DNA of 64,000 nucleotides, taken from NCBI GenBank assembly GCA_004193205.1, contig RZUM01000008.1:248001-312000 (forward strand), written 5' to 3'. A model generated the notes under the pieces. It saw only the letters and a program-made list of their open reading frames with translations, was not told the origin of the DNA and made no database searches. The translations under genes were made by a program, and so were the position numbers. Below are positions 14,429-23,497 of the stretch, piece by piece. This stretch comes from Gordonia sediminis. GTDB lineage: Bacteria > Actinomycetota > Actinomycetes > Mycobacteriales > Mycobacteriaceae. Numbering within the stretch: position 1 is the first letter of the stretch; every line of letters starts with the position of its first letter.

Positions 14429-16921
14429 ATGAAACTCGTTGTCGTCGGCGGCGTGGCCGCCGGAGCGTCGGTCGCGGCGAGGGCTCGTCGACTCGACGAG
14501 TCCGCGGAGATCATCGTCTTCGAGCGGGGCCACCACGTCTCGTTTGCCAACTGCGGTCTGCCCTATCACGTCGGCGAGGTCATCGCCGAGCGCGACCGCC
14601 TGCTGCTGCAGACCCCGCAAAGCCTGCGTGAGTCGCTCAACATCGACGTTCGCATCGCGACCGAGGTGATCGCGATCGATCCGGCGGCGCACACCATCTC
14701 GGTGCGCGAGGTCGACACCGGAACCGAATACACCGAGAGCTACGACAAGCTCGCACTGTGCCCCGGCGCCTCACCGGTTCGTCCGCCGCTTCCGGGGATC
14801 GATCACGCGGCCATCGACGTGTTGCGCCGCATCGGTGACATGGACCGCATCAAGGCGCGGTTGGACGGTGCCTTGGCGAAGCAAAAGGCCGGGCGGCGCG
14901 ATCCGGTACACGCTGTGGTCATCGGCGCCGGTTACATCGGGCTGGAGATGGCCGAGAATCTGCACCATCGCGGCGTGACGGTGGATGTGGTGGAGATGGC
15001 CGATCAGATCCTCCCACCGGTGGACCGCGACATGTCCATTCCCGTCGAGCAGCATCTGCGCGGGCGGGGCATCCACGTGCACCTGTCCACCGCGGCGGCG
15101 GCATTCGCGCCGCTGCCCGACGAACGGGTCAGCGTCGAACTCAAGAGCGGCACCACCCTGCCGGCCGATCTCGTGGTGCTGGCCGCCGGGGTGCGACCGG
15201 ACACCGAGCTGGCGACGGCGGCCGGACTCGCCCTCGGCAAGCACGGCGGCATCGCGGTCGACACGCACATGCGCACCTCCGACCCCGACATCTGGGCGGC
15301 CGGCGACGCCGTCGAGACCCCGCACACCGTCCTGCCCGGGAGCTACCTGTCACCGCTGGCCGGACCCGCGAACCGCGAGGCCCGGGTTGCCGCGGAGAAC
15401 ATCTGCGGCCGCGAAACCGAATACCTCTCCACGCAGGGCACCTCGATCGTCAAGGTGTTCGACATGGTTGCCGGCGGAACCGGTGCCACCGAGCGGCAGC
15501 TCAAGGCCGCGGGAGTCGACTACAAGGCTGCCCACGTCCACCCCTCCGGTCACGCCGGCTACTACCCGGGCACCGCGATGATGCACCTCAAGGTGCTCTT
15601 CGCACCCGACGACGGCCGCCTGCTCGGTGCGCAGGCCTGCGGCTTCGACGGCATCGACAAGCGTCTGGACCTGATGGCCATGGCGATTCGCCAGCAGATG
15701 ACCGTCTACGACCTCGAACATCAGGAACTGGCCTACGCGCCGCCATTCGGGTCGGCGAAGGACCCGATCAACATGGCCGGATTCGTCGCCTCCAACGTGC
15801 TGCGCGGAGATCTGACCCTCTGGTACGCCGAGGACTTCCCGGCGGCCACCGAGGGTGCCGCTCTCGTCGACGTCCGCACCCCCGAGGAATACGACATCTG
15901 GCACATCCCCGGGGCGGTGAACGTGCCACTGCCGACGCTGCGCAAGACCATCGAGGCAGGGGAGTGGGACCGCGCGCAGCCGCTGCGGCTGTACTGCGCG
16001 GTCGGGTTCCGCTCCTACCTGGCCCATCGCGTGCTCGTGCAGTCCGGCTTCACCGACGTCGCGACGCTCTCCGGCGGTTCGACCACCTTCAAGGCGGTGC
16101 ACGAGAAGCCCGAGGACACCTACGAGGCGATGCCGCCGATGGAGTCCTATGCCGAGGCCGCCTCGATCGCGGCCGCGCCCGCCGAGGCGACCGGCACACT
16201 CGTCAACCTGGACTGCACGGGTCTGGCGTGCCCGGGGCCGATCATGAAGCTGTCCAAGGCGATGGAGGACATGGAGGTCGGCGACGAGGTGCGGGTGACC
16301 GTGTCCGACCCGGGCTTCGCCCTCGACGCGCCCGCGTGGGCCTCCAAGAACGGTCACCGCCTGGTGGACATCGAGCCCGAGGGGCCAGGCTATGTCGCGA
16401 CCATGCGCAAGGGTGGCGCCGGCGTGGCCACCGTCCCGTCCGGGCCGGTGAAGGACAAGACGACGATGGTGGTGTTCTCGGGCGACCTCGACAAGCTCGT
16501 CGCCGCCTTCATCATCGCCAACGGCGCGTTGTCGATGGGTCAGGACGTGTCGATCTTCTTCACCTTCTGGGGCCTCAACGCACTGAAGCGTGAGGACGCA
16601 CCGTCGCGCGACAAGTCGGCGATGGAACGGATGATGTCGATGATGATGCCGTCGGGTGCGGGACACCTGCCGCTGTCGACGATGAACTTCGGCGGCGCCG
16701 GCGCGGGCATGATCAAGAAGGTGATGAGCGACCACGGCGTTCCCACCCTGCCCGAATTGATCGCCTCGGCACAGGAGGGAGGAGCACGCCTCATCGGCTG
16801 CACGATGACGATGGAACTGCTGGGTATCGCCGAGTCCGATCTCATCGACGGGGTCGAATTCGGTGGTGTCGCGACGATGCTCGGCGATTCGCAGGATTCG
16901 AGCAGCACCCTGTTCATCTGA
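14429..16921 (+). CDS. CoA-disulfide reductase / rhodanese / TusA / DsrE four-domain fusion
   Basis: Flavoprotein of 830 residues. The first 445 residues are a pyridine nucleotide-disulfide oxidoreductase with the FAD motif VVGGVAAGASVAARAR, the single redox Cys42 in FANCGLPYHVG, a second nucleotide fold (AVVIGAGYIGLEMAE) and a dimerisation domain. Then come a rhodanese domain (about 460-550) with active Cys in LYCAVGFRSY, a TusA/SirA domain (about 585-655) with CTGLACPGPI, and a DsrE-like domain (about 670-830). The whole suggests reduction of CoA-persulfide or polysulfide, with sulfur relayed between domains. The family is known to occur as fusions; the four-domain form is at the long end. 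GGGAG precedes the ATG by 7 bases. Confidence 0.9.
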   Translation: MKLVVVGGVAAGASVAARARRLDESAEIIVFERGHHVSFANCGLPYHVGEVIAERDRLLLQTPQSLRESLNIDVRIATEVIAIDPAAHTISVREVDTGTEYTESYDKLALCPGASPVRPPLPGIDHAAIDVLRRIGDMDRIKARLDGALAKQKAGRRDPVHAVVIGAGYIGLEMAENLHHRGVTVDVVEMADQILPPVDRDMSIPVEQHLRGRGIHVHLSTAAAAFAPLPDERVSVELKSGTTLPADLVVLAAGVRPDTELATAAGLALGKHGGIAVDTHMRTSDPDIWAAGDAVETPHTVLPGSYLSPLAGPANREARVAAENICGRETEYLSTQGTSIVKVFDMVAGGTGATERQLKAAGVDYKAAHVHPSGHAGYYPGTAMMHLKVLFAPDDGRLLGAQACGFDGIDKRLDLMAMAIRQQMTVYDLEHQELAYAPPFGSAKDPINMAGFVASNVLRGDLTLWYAEDFPAATEGAALVDVRTPEEYDIWHIPGAVNVPLPTLRKTIEAGEWDRAQPLRLYCAVGFRSYLAHRVLVQSGFTDVATLSGGSTTFKAVHEKPEDTYEAMPPMESYAEAASIAAAPAEATGTLVNLDCTGLACPGPIMKLSKAMEDMEVGDEVRVTVSDPGFALDAPAWASKNGHRLVDIEPEGPGYVATMRKGGAGVATVPSGPVKDKTTMVVFSGDLDKLVAAFIIANGALSMGQDVSIFFTFWGLNALKREDAPSRDKSAMERMMSMMMPSGAGHLPLSTMNFGGAGAGMIKKVMSDHGVPTLPELIASAQEGGARLIGCTMTMELLGIAESDLIDGVEFGGVATMLGDSQDSSSTLFI

Positions 16922-17079
16922 AGCTGTTCTTCTGAGGACGGGTCGATGGTCCCTATGCGGGCCACCACTACGATGACAACCTGGACCGACAACCGGCGTT
17001 ATCAGAATTGCCGGGGCCGGCGAGTCCGGCGGCGTTCGGGGGCCGCCGGACCCGCCGGCCGACGGGGTGAGGGGGAGGC

Positions 17080-17859
17080 GTGTCTGCGGAAGTGACTGTG
17101 GCCCAGGGGGATACGCGACGTCGGGTCGAGATGCCGATGGTGTACCGCTACCTCGGTGATCGGCGGTTCGCCTACGCGCTGCCGCGGGCGATCAGTCTGC
17201 AGATCCTGCACCCGAGCAACGCGGCGAGCCTGGTCGCGCACGTGCCCGGTGGACTGTGGGTGCACAAGAGCCGCGCGGTCTCCCAGATGGTGTATGTCGC
17301 CTACAGCAACCGGGATCTGCGGTCGGTGATCAGGTTCTCGCACGAACACGTCAAGGGCCGCAACTGTCACGGTGAGCGCTATCACGCCCTGGACCCGGAG
17401 TTGTTCTTCTTCCAGCACGCCACCTACGTCGAGGCGCTCTTGTTCGCGGTCGACACGTTCATGCAGCCGCTCTCGCGCGAGGACAGGGACGAGCTCTACC
17501 TCGAATGCTGCCGCTGGTATTCGAAATACGGCATCTCGGATCGTCGGATGCCGCGCACGCAGGGCGAGTTCGACGAGTACTTCGACGACTTCTGCGCGAC
17601 CCGGCTCGAGGTATCGCCCGAGTCGCAGGCGCTGCGTGCGGAGGCCCTGCGACCGCGGACCTGGCTGCCGGGCAAGGTCGGAACCCCCGCGATCCGCGCC
17701 ATGCTGCACGAACGCGCCAGGGATCTGCTGGAGGTGGAGGTGAGTGATTCCGATCGGCTGGCGTTGCGGGCCTTCGCCGCCCGGGCGAAGATGGGTGCGG
17801 CGCTGCGACCGCCGCAGCTGCGTCTCATCCCGTCGGCACGCCACAACCCGGACGACTGA
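17080..17859 (+). CDS. MpaB/DUF2236 family oxygenase
   Basis: Protein of 259 residues of the oxygenase MpaB (DUF2236) family, named after a fungal mycophenolate-pathway oxygenase; bacterial members include latex-clearing enzymes. It has no signal peptide. The family block LFFFQHATYVEALLF (about residues 108-122) carries the His expected to bind haem, and HPSNAASLVAHVPGG and RTWLPGKVGTPAIRAM are also typical. The start is GTG at 17080 behind GGGGGAGG. A later ATG at 17131 would remove 17 residues. The substrate is unknown. It is followed 85 bp later by a PIG-L deacetylase. Confidence 0.82.
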   Translation: MSAEVTVAQGDTRRRVEMPMVYRYLGDRRFAYALPRAISLQILHPSNAASLVAHVPGGLWVHKSRAVSQMVYVAYSNRDLRSVIRFSHEHVKGRNCHGERYHALDPELFFFQHATYVEALLFAVDTFMQPLSREDRDELYLECCRWYSKYGISDRRMPRTQGEFDEYFDDFCATRLEVSPESQALRAEALRPRTWLPGKVGTPAIRAMLHERARDLLEVEVSDSDRLALRAFAARAKMGAALRPPQLRLIPSARHNPDD

Positions 17860-17944
17860 ACCGGGCCGTGACAGCGTCACGTTAGCCGGCTGCGAGTCCC
17901 GTCCTCGACGATCAGGGGGCATCCCGGCGAGCGAGGAGGACATC

Positions 17945-18682
17945 ATGATCGAGCAAGCCGACACCGTGGCAGAACTCGGCACGATCCTGGGGATCTGGGC
18001 GCATCCCGACGACGAGGCGTATCTGTCCGGTGGTCTGATGGCACTGGCGCGCGACCGGGGCTCACGCGTCGTCTGTGTCACGGCGACCCGGGGAGAACTC
18101 GGCACCGACGACCCGGACACCTGGCCACCGGCGAGGCTTGCTCGCACGCGCACCGAGGAACTGGCGGCGAGCCTCGAGATCCTCGGGGTCGCCGAACACG
18201 TCTGGCTCGACCACGCCGACGGGGAGTGCGCGACCGCCGACCATGCGGCCACGATCGGCCGGCTGTGCGAGATCGTCGACGACGTGCGGCCCGACACCGT
18301 GATCACCTTCGGGCCGGACGGGGTGACCGGGCATCCCGACCACCGGATGGTGTCGGCGTGGGCCACAACGGCCTTCGATCGTGCCGCACCGGCCGGCGCC
18401 CGGATCTTGCAGCCGACCTCCGCACTGCGGCGGGTGGCCGCCTGGCGTGAGCTCAACGACAGCCTGGGGATCTACCCACCCGGACTCCCGGTCACGACCC
18501 CACCCGAGCAACTCGCCCTCGACCTGGTTCTGGACCCGCCGACGGTGGCACGTAAGGTCCGTGCGCTCGCGGCGCAGGAATCCCAGACCGCGCCGCTGAT
18601 CGCCGCGATGGGCGTGGCGACCTACACCGCGTGGGTGGCCGACGAATCGTTCGTCGGCCGTCGCCGGGTCACCGCTGCGTGA
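17945..18682 (+). CDS. PIG-L/LmbE family deacetylase
   Basis: Zinc-dependent de-N-acetylase of 245 residues. The hallmark AHPDDE (about residues 19-24), with two metal ligands and the catalytic Asp, is present, as is the third metal His region GPDGVTGHPDHRMVS (about 120-134). In actinomycetes this family includes MshB and Mca (mycothiol) and deacetylases of antibiotic or lipid precursors; this one is shorter and not clearly either. GGAGGA lies 6 bases before the ATG, which fixes the start. Its last 14 bases overlap the 3' end of the convergent SARP-type regulator gene. Confidence 0.88.
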   Translation: MIEQADTVAELGTILGIWAHPDDEAYLSGGLMALARDRGSRVVCVTATRGELGTDDPDTWPPARLARTRTEELAASLEILGVAEHVWLDHADGECATADHAATIGRLCEIVDDVRPDTVITFGPDGVTGHPDHRMVSAWATTAFDRAAPAGARILQPTSALRRVAAWRELNDSLGIYPPGLPVTTPPEQLALDLVLDPPTVARKVRALAAQESQTAPLIAAMGVATYTAWVADESFVGRRRVTAA

Positions 18683-21500
18683 GGTGCCGGTCGATGGCCT
18701 CGCGCGCGGCGGTCAGCACCTCCGCGCGGCCGGCCGGGGCGACAATGTCGGCGCCGGTGGCCGACGACGCACCTGCCAGCGCCGACGCACCTGCCAGCGC
18801 CGGTGCGTCGGGGGCGTGGTCGGCGGCGGTGTCGATGAGTGCCGCCGTGTCGTCGTCACCCAGCCGCCGCAACAGCACCGCGAGGTTGCGCAGCGCGGTC
18901 CACTGATGGGTCCAGTTGCCCGTCCGGGTGAAGTAGTCGAGCACCTCGCGGTACCCGCGCAGCGCCTCGTCGAATCGTCCGGCTGCGGTCTGCGCGGTCA
19001 GCTGCCCGACCGTCGCCACTCCCGCGAAGAATGTCGCACCGCACTCGTGTGCCAGGTCGATCGCCCGAAGATAGTGGCGCTCGGCGGCCGCGGCGTCGCC
19101 GGCGATGTTCTCGATCTCCCCGTCCACGTAGGCCGCCCACGACCGCATCGACGGCGACACCGCGGCCGCCGACCCGCGCGCGTTGAGGTCACGTGCCGAC
19201 ACCACATCGCCCGCGTACGCGCGGGCCAGGGCGGCGATGCCGAGATTGTCGCGCTGTAGTGCCAACTCGGCTGCGGCCAGGGAGTGGTCGACGCACCGAT
19301 CCCACTCGCCGCGGGCGAGGTCGGCCACCGACAGCACCGCCAGCCCGTACCAACGGTCGGGCCCGTCGGCCAGGTCCAGACCGGCACGCGCCAGGCGTTC
19401 GGCCCGCCGATAGTCACCGTCGTGATACCAGGCCTCGCCGGCCATCGCGAGCACCGCCCCCGCGCGGGTGTGACCGGCCAGCGCCGGGTCCGCAGCGAGC
19501 TCTTCGGCCCAGTGCCGGATCTCGATCAGATCCCGGTAGGCGATCGCGTTGTACAGACCCAGGACGATGGCGGCGGTGACATCAACCGCCCCGACGGTGC
19601 GTGCCGAGCGCCACGCCGCTCGCAGATTCGGCATCTCCCGGCGCAGCACTGTGTCGGCGTCGGCCTCGGCCACCGATTCCATACCTGTGCGGATCCGGTC
19701 TGCGAGAGCGGATGCCCAGCTCAGCATCCGATCCGTCGCCGCGGCCTGTTCGCCGGCGGCCGCGAGCCGATCGAGGCCGAACGCGCGCAGCGTCTCGAGC
19801 ATGCGGTACCGGGTGGCGCCACGGAACGACGCGTCGACCATGGACGCGTCGACCAGCCGGGCCAGCGCCTCGCCGGGGTCGGTGGCCAGGTTCAGGTCGG
19901 CGGCGAGTCGCTCCGCGGTGTCGAGGTCGACGCCATCGGGAAACACCGACATACTCCGGAACAGCGCCTGCTCGTCGTCGGACAGCAGCCGATAGGACCA
20001 TTCGATCGTGGCGCGCAGCGTACGGTGCCGCGCGTCCGGGCTCGACCGCCCGCCGCCGAACAGGTCCAGCGAACGATCCAGCCGCGCATGCAGATCGCGG
20101 AGCGAGAACGTGGACAGCCGACCCGCGGCGAGTTCGATCGCCAGCGGCATGCCGTCGAGCCGGGCGACGATGTCGGCGACCGTGGCCAGTTGATCCGGTG
20201 TCGGTCGGGCGGCGGGTCGAACCCGTTGTGCGCGTTCGAGAAACAACGCCACCGACGGGAATCCGGCGGGATCGTCGCCGGCCTCCGGAACCGGCAGCGG
20301 TGGCAGCCGAAAGACGAACTCGACCGGCAGCCCGAGTGATTCGCGGCTCGTCGCCAGCACTCGCACGTCGGGGCAGGCCGCGAGGATGCGGGTCACGGTG
20401 TCGCGGACGGCGTCGGCGAGGTGCTCGCAATTGTCGATGACCAGGGTCGCGGGTTGCTGCCCCAGCACGGCCACACATGCCGCCAGCACGTCGCCGTGTT
20501 CCACGCGAAGGTTCAGCGCCGCGGCCAGGGTGTGCGCGATGGCGGCGGTCTCGGTGATGGGGGCGAGCGACACCAGCGCCGTGTTCGGGGTAGCGCGCGC
20601 GACCGCGAGCGCGACACTGGTCTTGCCGACGCCGCCGGGCCCGACGATCGTGACCAGACGCTCGGTTTCCAGTGTTCGCCGCACGGAGGAGATCTGCGTT
20701 TCGCGTCCGATCAGCTTCGGAGAGCCCGAGAACATCTGCGGCCCAACCGTATCGGGGACCCACGCGACGATCTCACGCTCGGTCTCGCTCAGCGCGGCGG
20801 TCGGGTCGAGGCCGGTCTCGTCGGCCAGTCGCCGGCGAAACTCGCGGGCCACGCGCAGCGCCTCGGGTAACCGTCCGGTGGCGGCGAGGGCGCGCATGTG
20901 ACCGATGGCCGCCCGTTCGCGTAGCGGATCGGCGGCCCACGACGACGCGGCGAGGTCGGCCACCTCTGTGGCGTGCCCCTCGGCGACCGCGGCGGTGACC
21001 AGGGCATCGGCGATCTCGTGATGCAACCGTGCGTATCCCTCGACGGCGGTGGCGATCTGGTCCACCTCGGTGAGGTCGGGAAGCTCCGGGCCGCGCCACA
21101 GATCGTAGGCCTCCCGGAGTGTCTCGGAAGACCCCGACGACCCGGCCTGCGCGGCCGCCAGGCGGGTGCGGGCCGCGACGACGTCGAGCTCGTCGGGCTC
21201 GAGGGCGAGCCGATATCCGCCCGGCAGCGTCTCGAGCCGGTCCGCGGCGGAACCGAGTTGGGCACGTAGCCGCGAGATGTGGTTCTGCAGCGCCTGTCGT
21301 CCGGTATCCGGGATCCCCGTCGGCCACAATGCGTCGAGGAGCGTATCGACGGGTACGACCGCCCCTTCGGCGATCGCGAGTACTACCAGCAGGGCCCGAC
21401 GCTTGGAGCCAGGCACCTCGACCACCTCACCGTCGACGGCGAGCCGTAACGGTCCGAGCACCTCGACCCGCAGTGTCGGTGGTCTGCGCTGGGTCGGCAT
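18669..21500 (-). CDS. SARP/AfsR-type regulator (BTAD, NB-ARC, TPR)
   Basis: Large cytoplasmic transcription regulator of 943 residues. The N-terminal OmpR-like winged helix (about 10-95) with PGSKRRALLVVLA and NHISRLRAQLG is followed by a bacterial transcriptional activation domain (about 100-245). An NB-ARC/STAND ATPase follows with P-loop GPGGVGKTS (about 286-294) and TLVIDNCEHLADAV, and then C-terminal TPR-like repeats. A tandem 18-bp repeat near the 3' end encodes ALAGAS twice. Such proteins bind direct repeats in promoters in an ATP-gated way. It is divergent from a methyltransferase 122 bp away, its likely target. GGGAG lies 6 bases before the ATG. Confidence 0.9.
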   Translation of the reverse strand: MPTQRRPPTLRVEVLGPLRLAVDGEVVEVPGSKRRALLVVLAIAEGAVVPVDTLLDALWPTGIPDTGRQALQNHISRLRAQLGSAADRLETLPGGYRLALEPDELDVVAARTRLAAAQAGSSGSSETLREAYDLWRGPELPDLTEVDQIATAVEGYARLHHEIADALVTAAVAEGHATEVADLAASSWAADPLRERAAIGHMRALAATGRLPEALRVAREFRRRLADETGLDPTAALSETEREIVAWVPDTVGPQMFSGSPKLIGRETQISSVRRTLETERLVTIVGPGGVGKTSVALAVARATPNTALVSLAPITETAAIAHTLAAALNLRVEHGDVLAACVAVLGQQPATLVIDNCEHLADAVRDTVTRILAACPDVRVLATSRESLGLPVEFVFRLPPLPVPEAGDDPAGFPSVALFLERAQRVRPAARPTPDQLATVADIVARLDGMPLAIELAAGRLSTFSLRDLHARLDRSLDLFGGGRSSPDARHRTLRATIEWSYRLLSDDEQALFRSMSVFPDGVDLDTAERLAADLNLATDPGEALARLVDASMVDASFRGATRYRMLETLRAFGLDRLAAAGEQAAATDRMLSWASALADRIRTGMESVAEADADTVLRREMPNLRAAWRSARTVGAVDVTAAIVLGLYNAIAYRDLIEIRHWAEELAADPALAGHTRAGAVLAMAGEAWYHDGDYRRAERLARAGLDLADGPDRWYGLAVLSVADLARGEWDRCVDHSLAAAELALQRDNLGIAALARAYAGDVVSARDLNARGSAAAVSPSMRSWAAYVDGEIENIAGDAAAAERHYLRAIDLAHECGATFFAGVATVGQLTAQTAAGRFDEALRGYREVLDYFTRTGNWTHQWTALRNLAVLLRRLGDDDTAALIDTAADHAPDAPALAGASALAGASSATGADIVAPAGRAEVLTAAREAIDRHLTQR

Positions 21501-21542
21501 GGCTGCTCCCGTGGGCTCGTGTCAGCACGACGATAGCCGACG

Positions 21543-21597
21543 GCAGTGCCGTGACAGCGCGTTCGGCGACTCTTCGGTGGTGGCCGGCGCAGTGCCG
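21543..21597. promoter_or_regulatory. Pair of GCAGTGCCG direct repeats between regulator and methyltransferase
   Basis: The 9-mer GCAGTGCCG occurs at 21543-21551 and 21589-21597, 46 bp (about four helical turns) apart, in the 122-bp divergent region. The core GGCAGTGCC is itself nearly palindromic. It is a candidate binding site for the adjacent regulator; there is no direct proof. Confidence 0.35.
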
Positions 21598-21622
21598 GTC
21601 GACGACACGAAGGAGTACTGAG

Positions 21623-22669
21623 ATGGACCCCGAGAAGGTAACCGAATTCATGGGACAGGTCGTGGCGGACATGGCCGCCACCGACGCGGCGGGTTCGGTG
21701 GTGATCGGCGAGCGGCTCGGCCTGTACCGTTCGCTCGCCGAAGGACCGGCGACGCCGGCCGAGTTCGCCACCCGAAGCGGCTGTCACGAGCGGTATCTGA
21801 CCGAGTGGCTGCGCGGTCAGGCAGCGGGCGGGTACGTCACCTACCAGCCCGCGACCGGGCGGTTCTCGCTCACCGAGGAACAGGCGTTCTGCCTCGCCGA
21901 TCCGGACGGGCCCAACGTGCCCGCGGCCTTCTGCATCGGGCTCGGGACACTGCGCGCGGAACCGAAGATCACCGAGGCCTTCCGCACCGGCGCCGGCGTC
22001 GGCTGGCATGAACACGACGAGGACGTCTTCGTCGGGTGCGACGCCTTCTATCGGCCCGGCTACGTCGCAGACCTGGTACCCACCTGGATCCCGGCGCTCG
22101 ACGGAGTCGAGGACAAGCTGCACGCCGGTGCGCGCGTGGCCGACGTCGGATGCGGGCTCGGGTCGTCGACACGGCTGATCGCGGCCGCCTACCCGAACAG
22201 CTCGGTCGTCGGCGTCGACTACCACGAGGAGTCGATCACCCTGGCACGCAAGCGGACCGCCGAGGCCGGCCTCGGCGATCGGGTGGGTTTCGAGGTCGCG
22301 ACGGCGCAGACGTTCCCCGGATCCGACTACGACCTGATCGCGATGTTCGACTGCCTGCACGACATGGGGGATCCGCTGGGCGCGGCCCGCCGGATTCGCG
22401 AGGCGCTGACCGACGACGGCACCTGGTTGCTGGTGGAACCGCTCGCCTCCGACGTCGTCGAGGAGAACTTCAATCCGGTGGGCCGGCTGTTCTACAGCGC
22501 GTCGGTGTTCCTGTGCCTGCCGAACAGTCTGTCGCAACCGGGTGGCTACACGCTCGGCGCCCAGGCCGGTGAGGCCGCGGTCCGCGAGATCGCCGCCGAC
22601 GCCGGGTTCACCCGGTTCCGGATGGCCGCCCAGACCGGGTTCAACGCGGTATTCGAGATCCGGCCGTAG
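21623..22669 (+). CDS. Class I SAM-dependent methyltransferase with N-terminal winged helix
   Basis: Soluble enzyme of 348 residues. An N-terminal helical/winged domain (about 1-90: GERLGLYRSLAEGPATPAEFA, ERYLTEWLRGQAAGGYV) resembles the dimerisation domain of O-methyltransferases. The catalytic fold has motif I VADVGCGLGSST (about residues 172-183), VVGVDYHEESI for the ribose acidic residue, and motif IV FDCLHDMGDP. AAGGAG lies 8 bases before the ATG. It is divergent from a SARP-type regulator and clearly paralogous to the methyltransferase at 56707-57804. The substrate is unknown; relatives include MerR-linked and ubiquinone-type methyltransferases. Confidence 0.88.
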   Translation: MDPEKVTEFMGQVVADMAATDAAGSVVIGERLGLYRSLAEGPATPAEFATRSGCHERYLTEWLRGQAAGGYVTYQPATGRFSLTEEQAFCLADPDGPNVPAAFCIGLGTLRAEPKITEAFRTGAGVGWHEHDEDVFVGCDAFYRPGYVADLVPTWIPALDGVEDKLHAGARVADVGCGLGSSTRLIAAAYPNSSVVGVDYHEESITLARKRTAEAGLGDRVGFEVATAQTFPGSDYDLIAMFDCLHDMGDPLGAARRIREALTDDGTWLLVEPLASDVVEENFNPVGRLFYSASVFLCLPNSLSQPGGYTLGAQAGEAAVREIAADAGFTRFRMAAQTGFNAVFEIRP

Positions 22670-22693
22670 CCCGGTCTCGCCACGGCCGTTCCG

Positions 22694-23497
22694 TCAGACG
22701 ATGTCTCGGCGGAACGTCGTGGCGCGGCCGAGCACCGCGAAGACCGCGATATAGGCGAGCATGATGATCACACCCGCCCACCGCGGCAACAGTTCGATGG
22801 TGCCGCTGCCCACCGACGAGTAGAAGCTCGACCCGACGACCGCGTCGGCGGCCGCGCCGGGAAGATACAGCGCGACCGACGATGTCACGTCGAAAGAGGC
22901 GAGCGCCACCCGCGCGATGGGTTCCACCAGCTGTGTGAAGGCGAGCAGGATCACGATGGCCGCCACCTGGTTGGAGACCACCGATCCGAATGCGACACCC
23001 ATGGCGGTCCACAGGACCATCACGAGCATCGACGCCACGATGACCTCCACCGTCGCGCCGTCGGTGAGGTAGGCGCCGTCGCCCAGCCAGGCGAGGATCG
23101 GTGCGGCGGTGACCACGACCGCTCCGGTGCCGAGAATCCCGTACAGCAGTCCGATCGGGATGCCCGCGACCAGTTTGGCCACCAGCAGGACGGTCCGGCG
23201 CGGCTCCACCAGGAGGCTGGTCGTGATGGTCTGGTGGCGGAACTCGCCGGTCACCGCCAGACTGCCGATCACCAGGGCGAATACGTATCCGATGGGGCTG
23301 GTGAGGGCATAGATGGAGCGTGCGAGCTCGGCTCCGCCGAGTTGCGTCTGCGGCGGCCGGCCCTCGACTTCGACGGTCAACGAGACGCTGAGCACCAGGC
23401 CGATGAATCCGAGATACAAGACCAGGGCGATCAGCAGGATCCACCACATCCGGGTGGACACGAACTTGCGGTACTCCGCGATCAGCGCGGCCCTCAC
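22694..23497 (-). CDS. ABC transporter permease (ABC-2 type)
   Basis: Integral membrane protein of 267 residues with about six helices. The N-terminus MRAALIAEYRKFVSTRMWWILL and the loop GEFRHQTITTSLLVEPRRTVLLVAKLVAG are typical of ABC-2/ABC2-like exporter permeases in actinobacteria. The GTG start overlaps the stop of the ATPase gene by 4 bases, so it is the second gene of a two-gene exporter operon. The substrate is not apparent. It is convergent with the upstream methyltransferase, with a 24-bp gap. Confidence 0.85.
   Translation of the reverse strand: MRAALIAEYRKFVSTRMWWILLIALVLYLGFIGLVLSVSLTVEVEGRPPQTQLGGAELARSIYALTSPIGYVFALVIGSLAVTGEFRHQTITTSLLVEPRRTVLLVAKLVAGIPIGLLYGILGTGAVVVTAAPILAWLGDGAYLTDGATVEVIVASMLVMVLWTAMGVAFGSVVSNQVAAIVILLAFTQLVEPIARVALASFDVTSSVALYLPGAAADAVVGSSFYSSVGSGTIELLPRWAGVIIMLAYIAVFAVLGRATTFRRDIV

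Noticed and set aside
18764-18800. 18-bp tandem repeat as an intergenic element
   Set aside because: It lies inside the regulator gene and encodes ALAGAS twice in frame; it is a small coding repeat.
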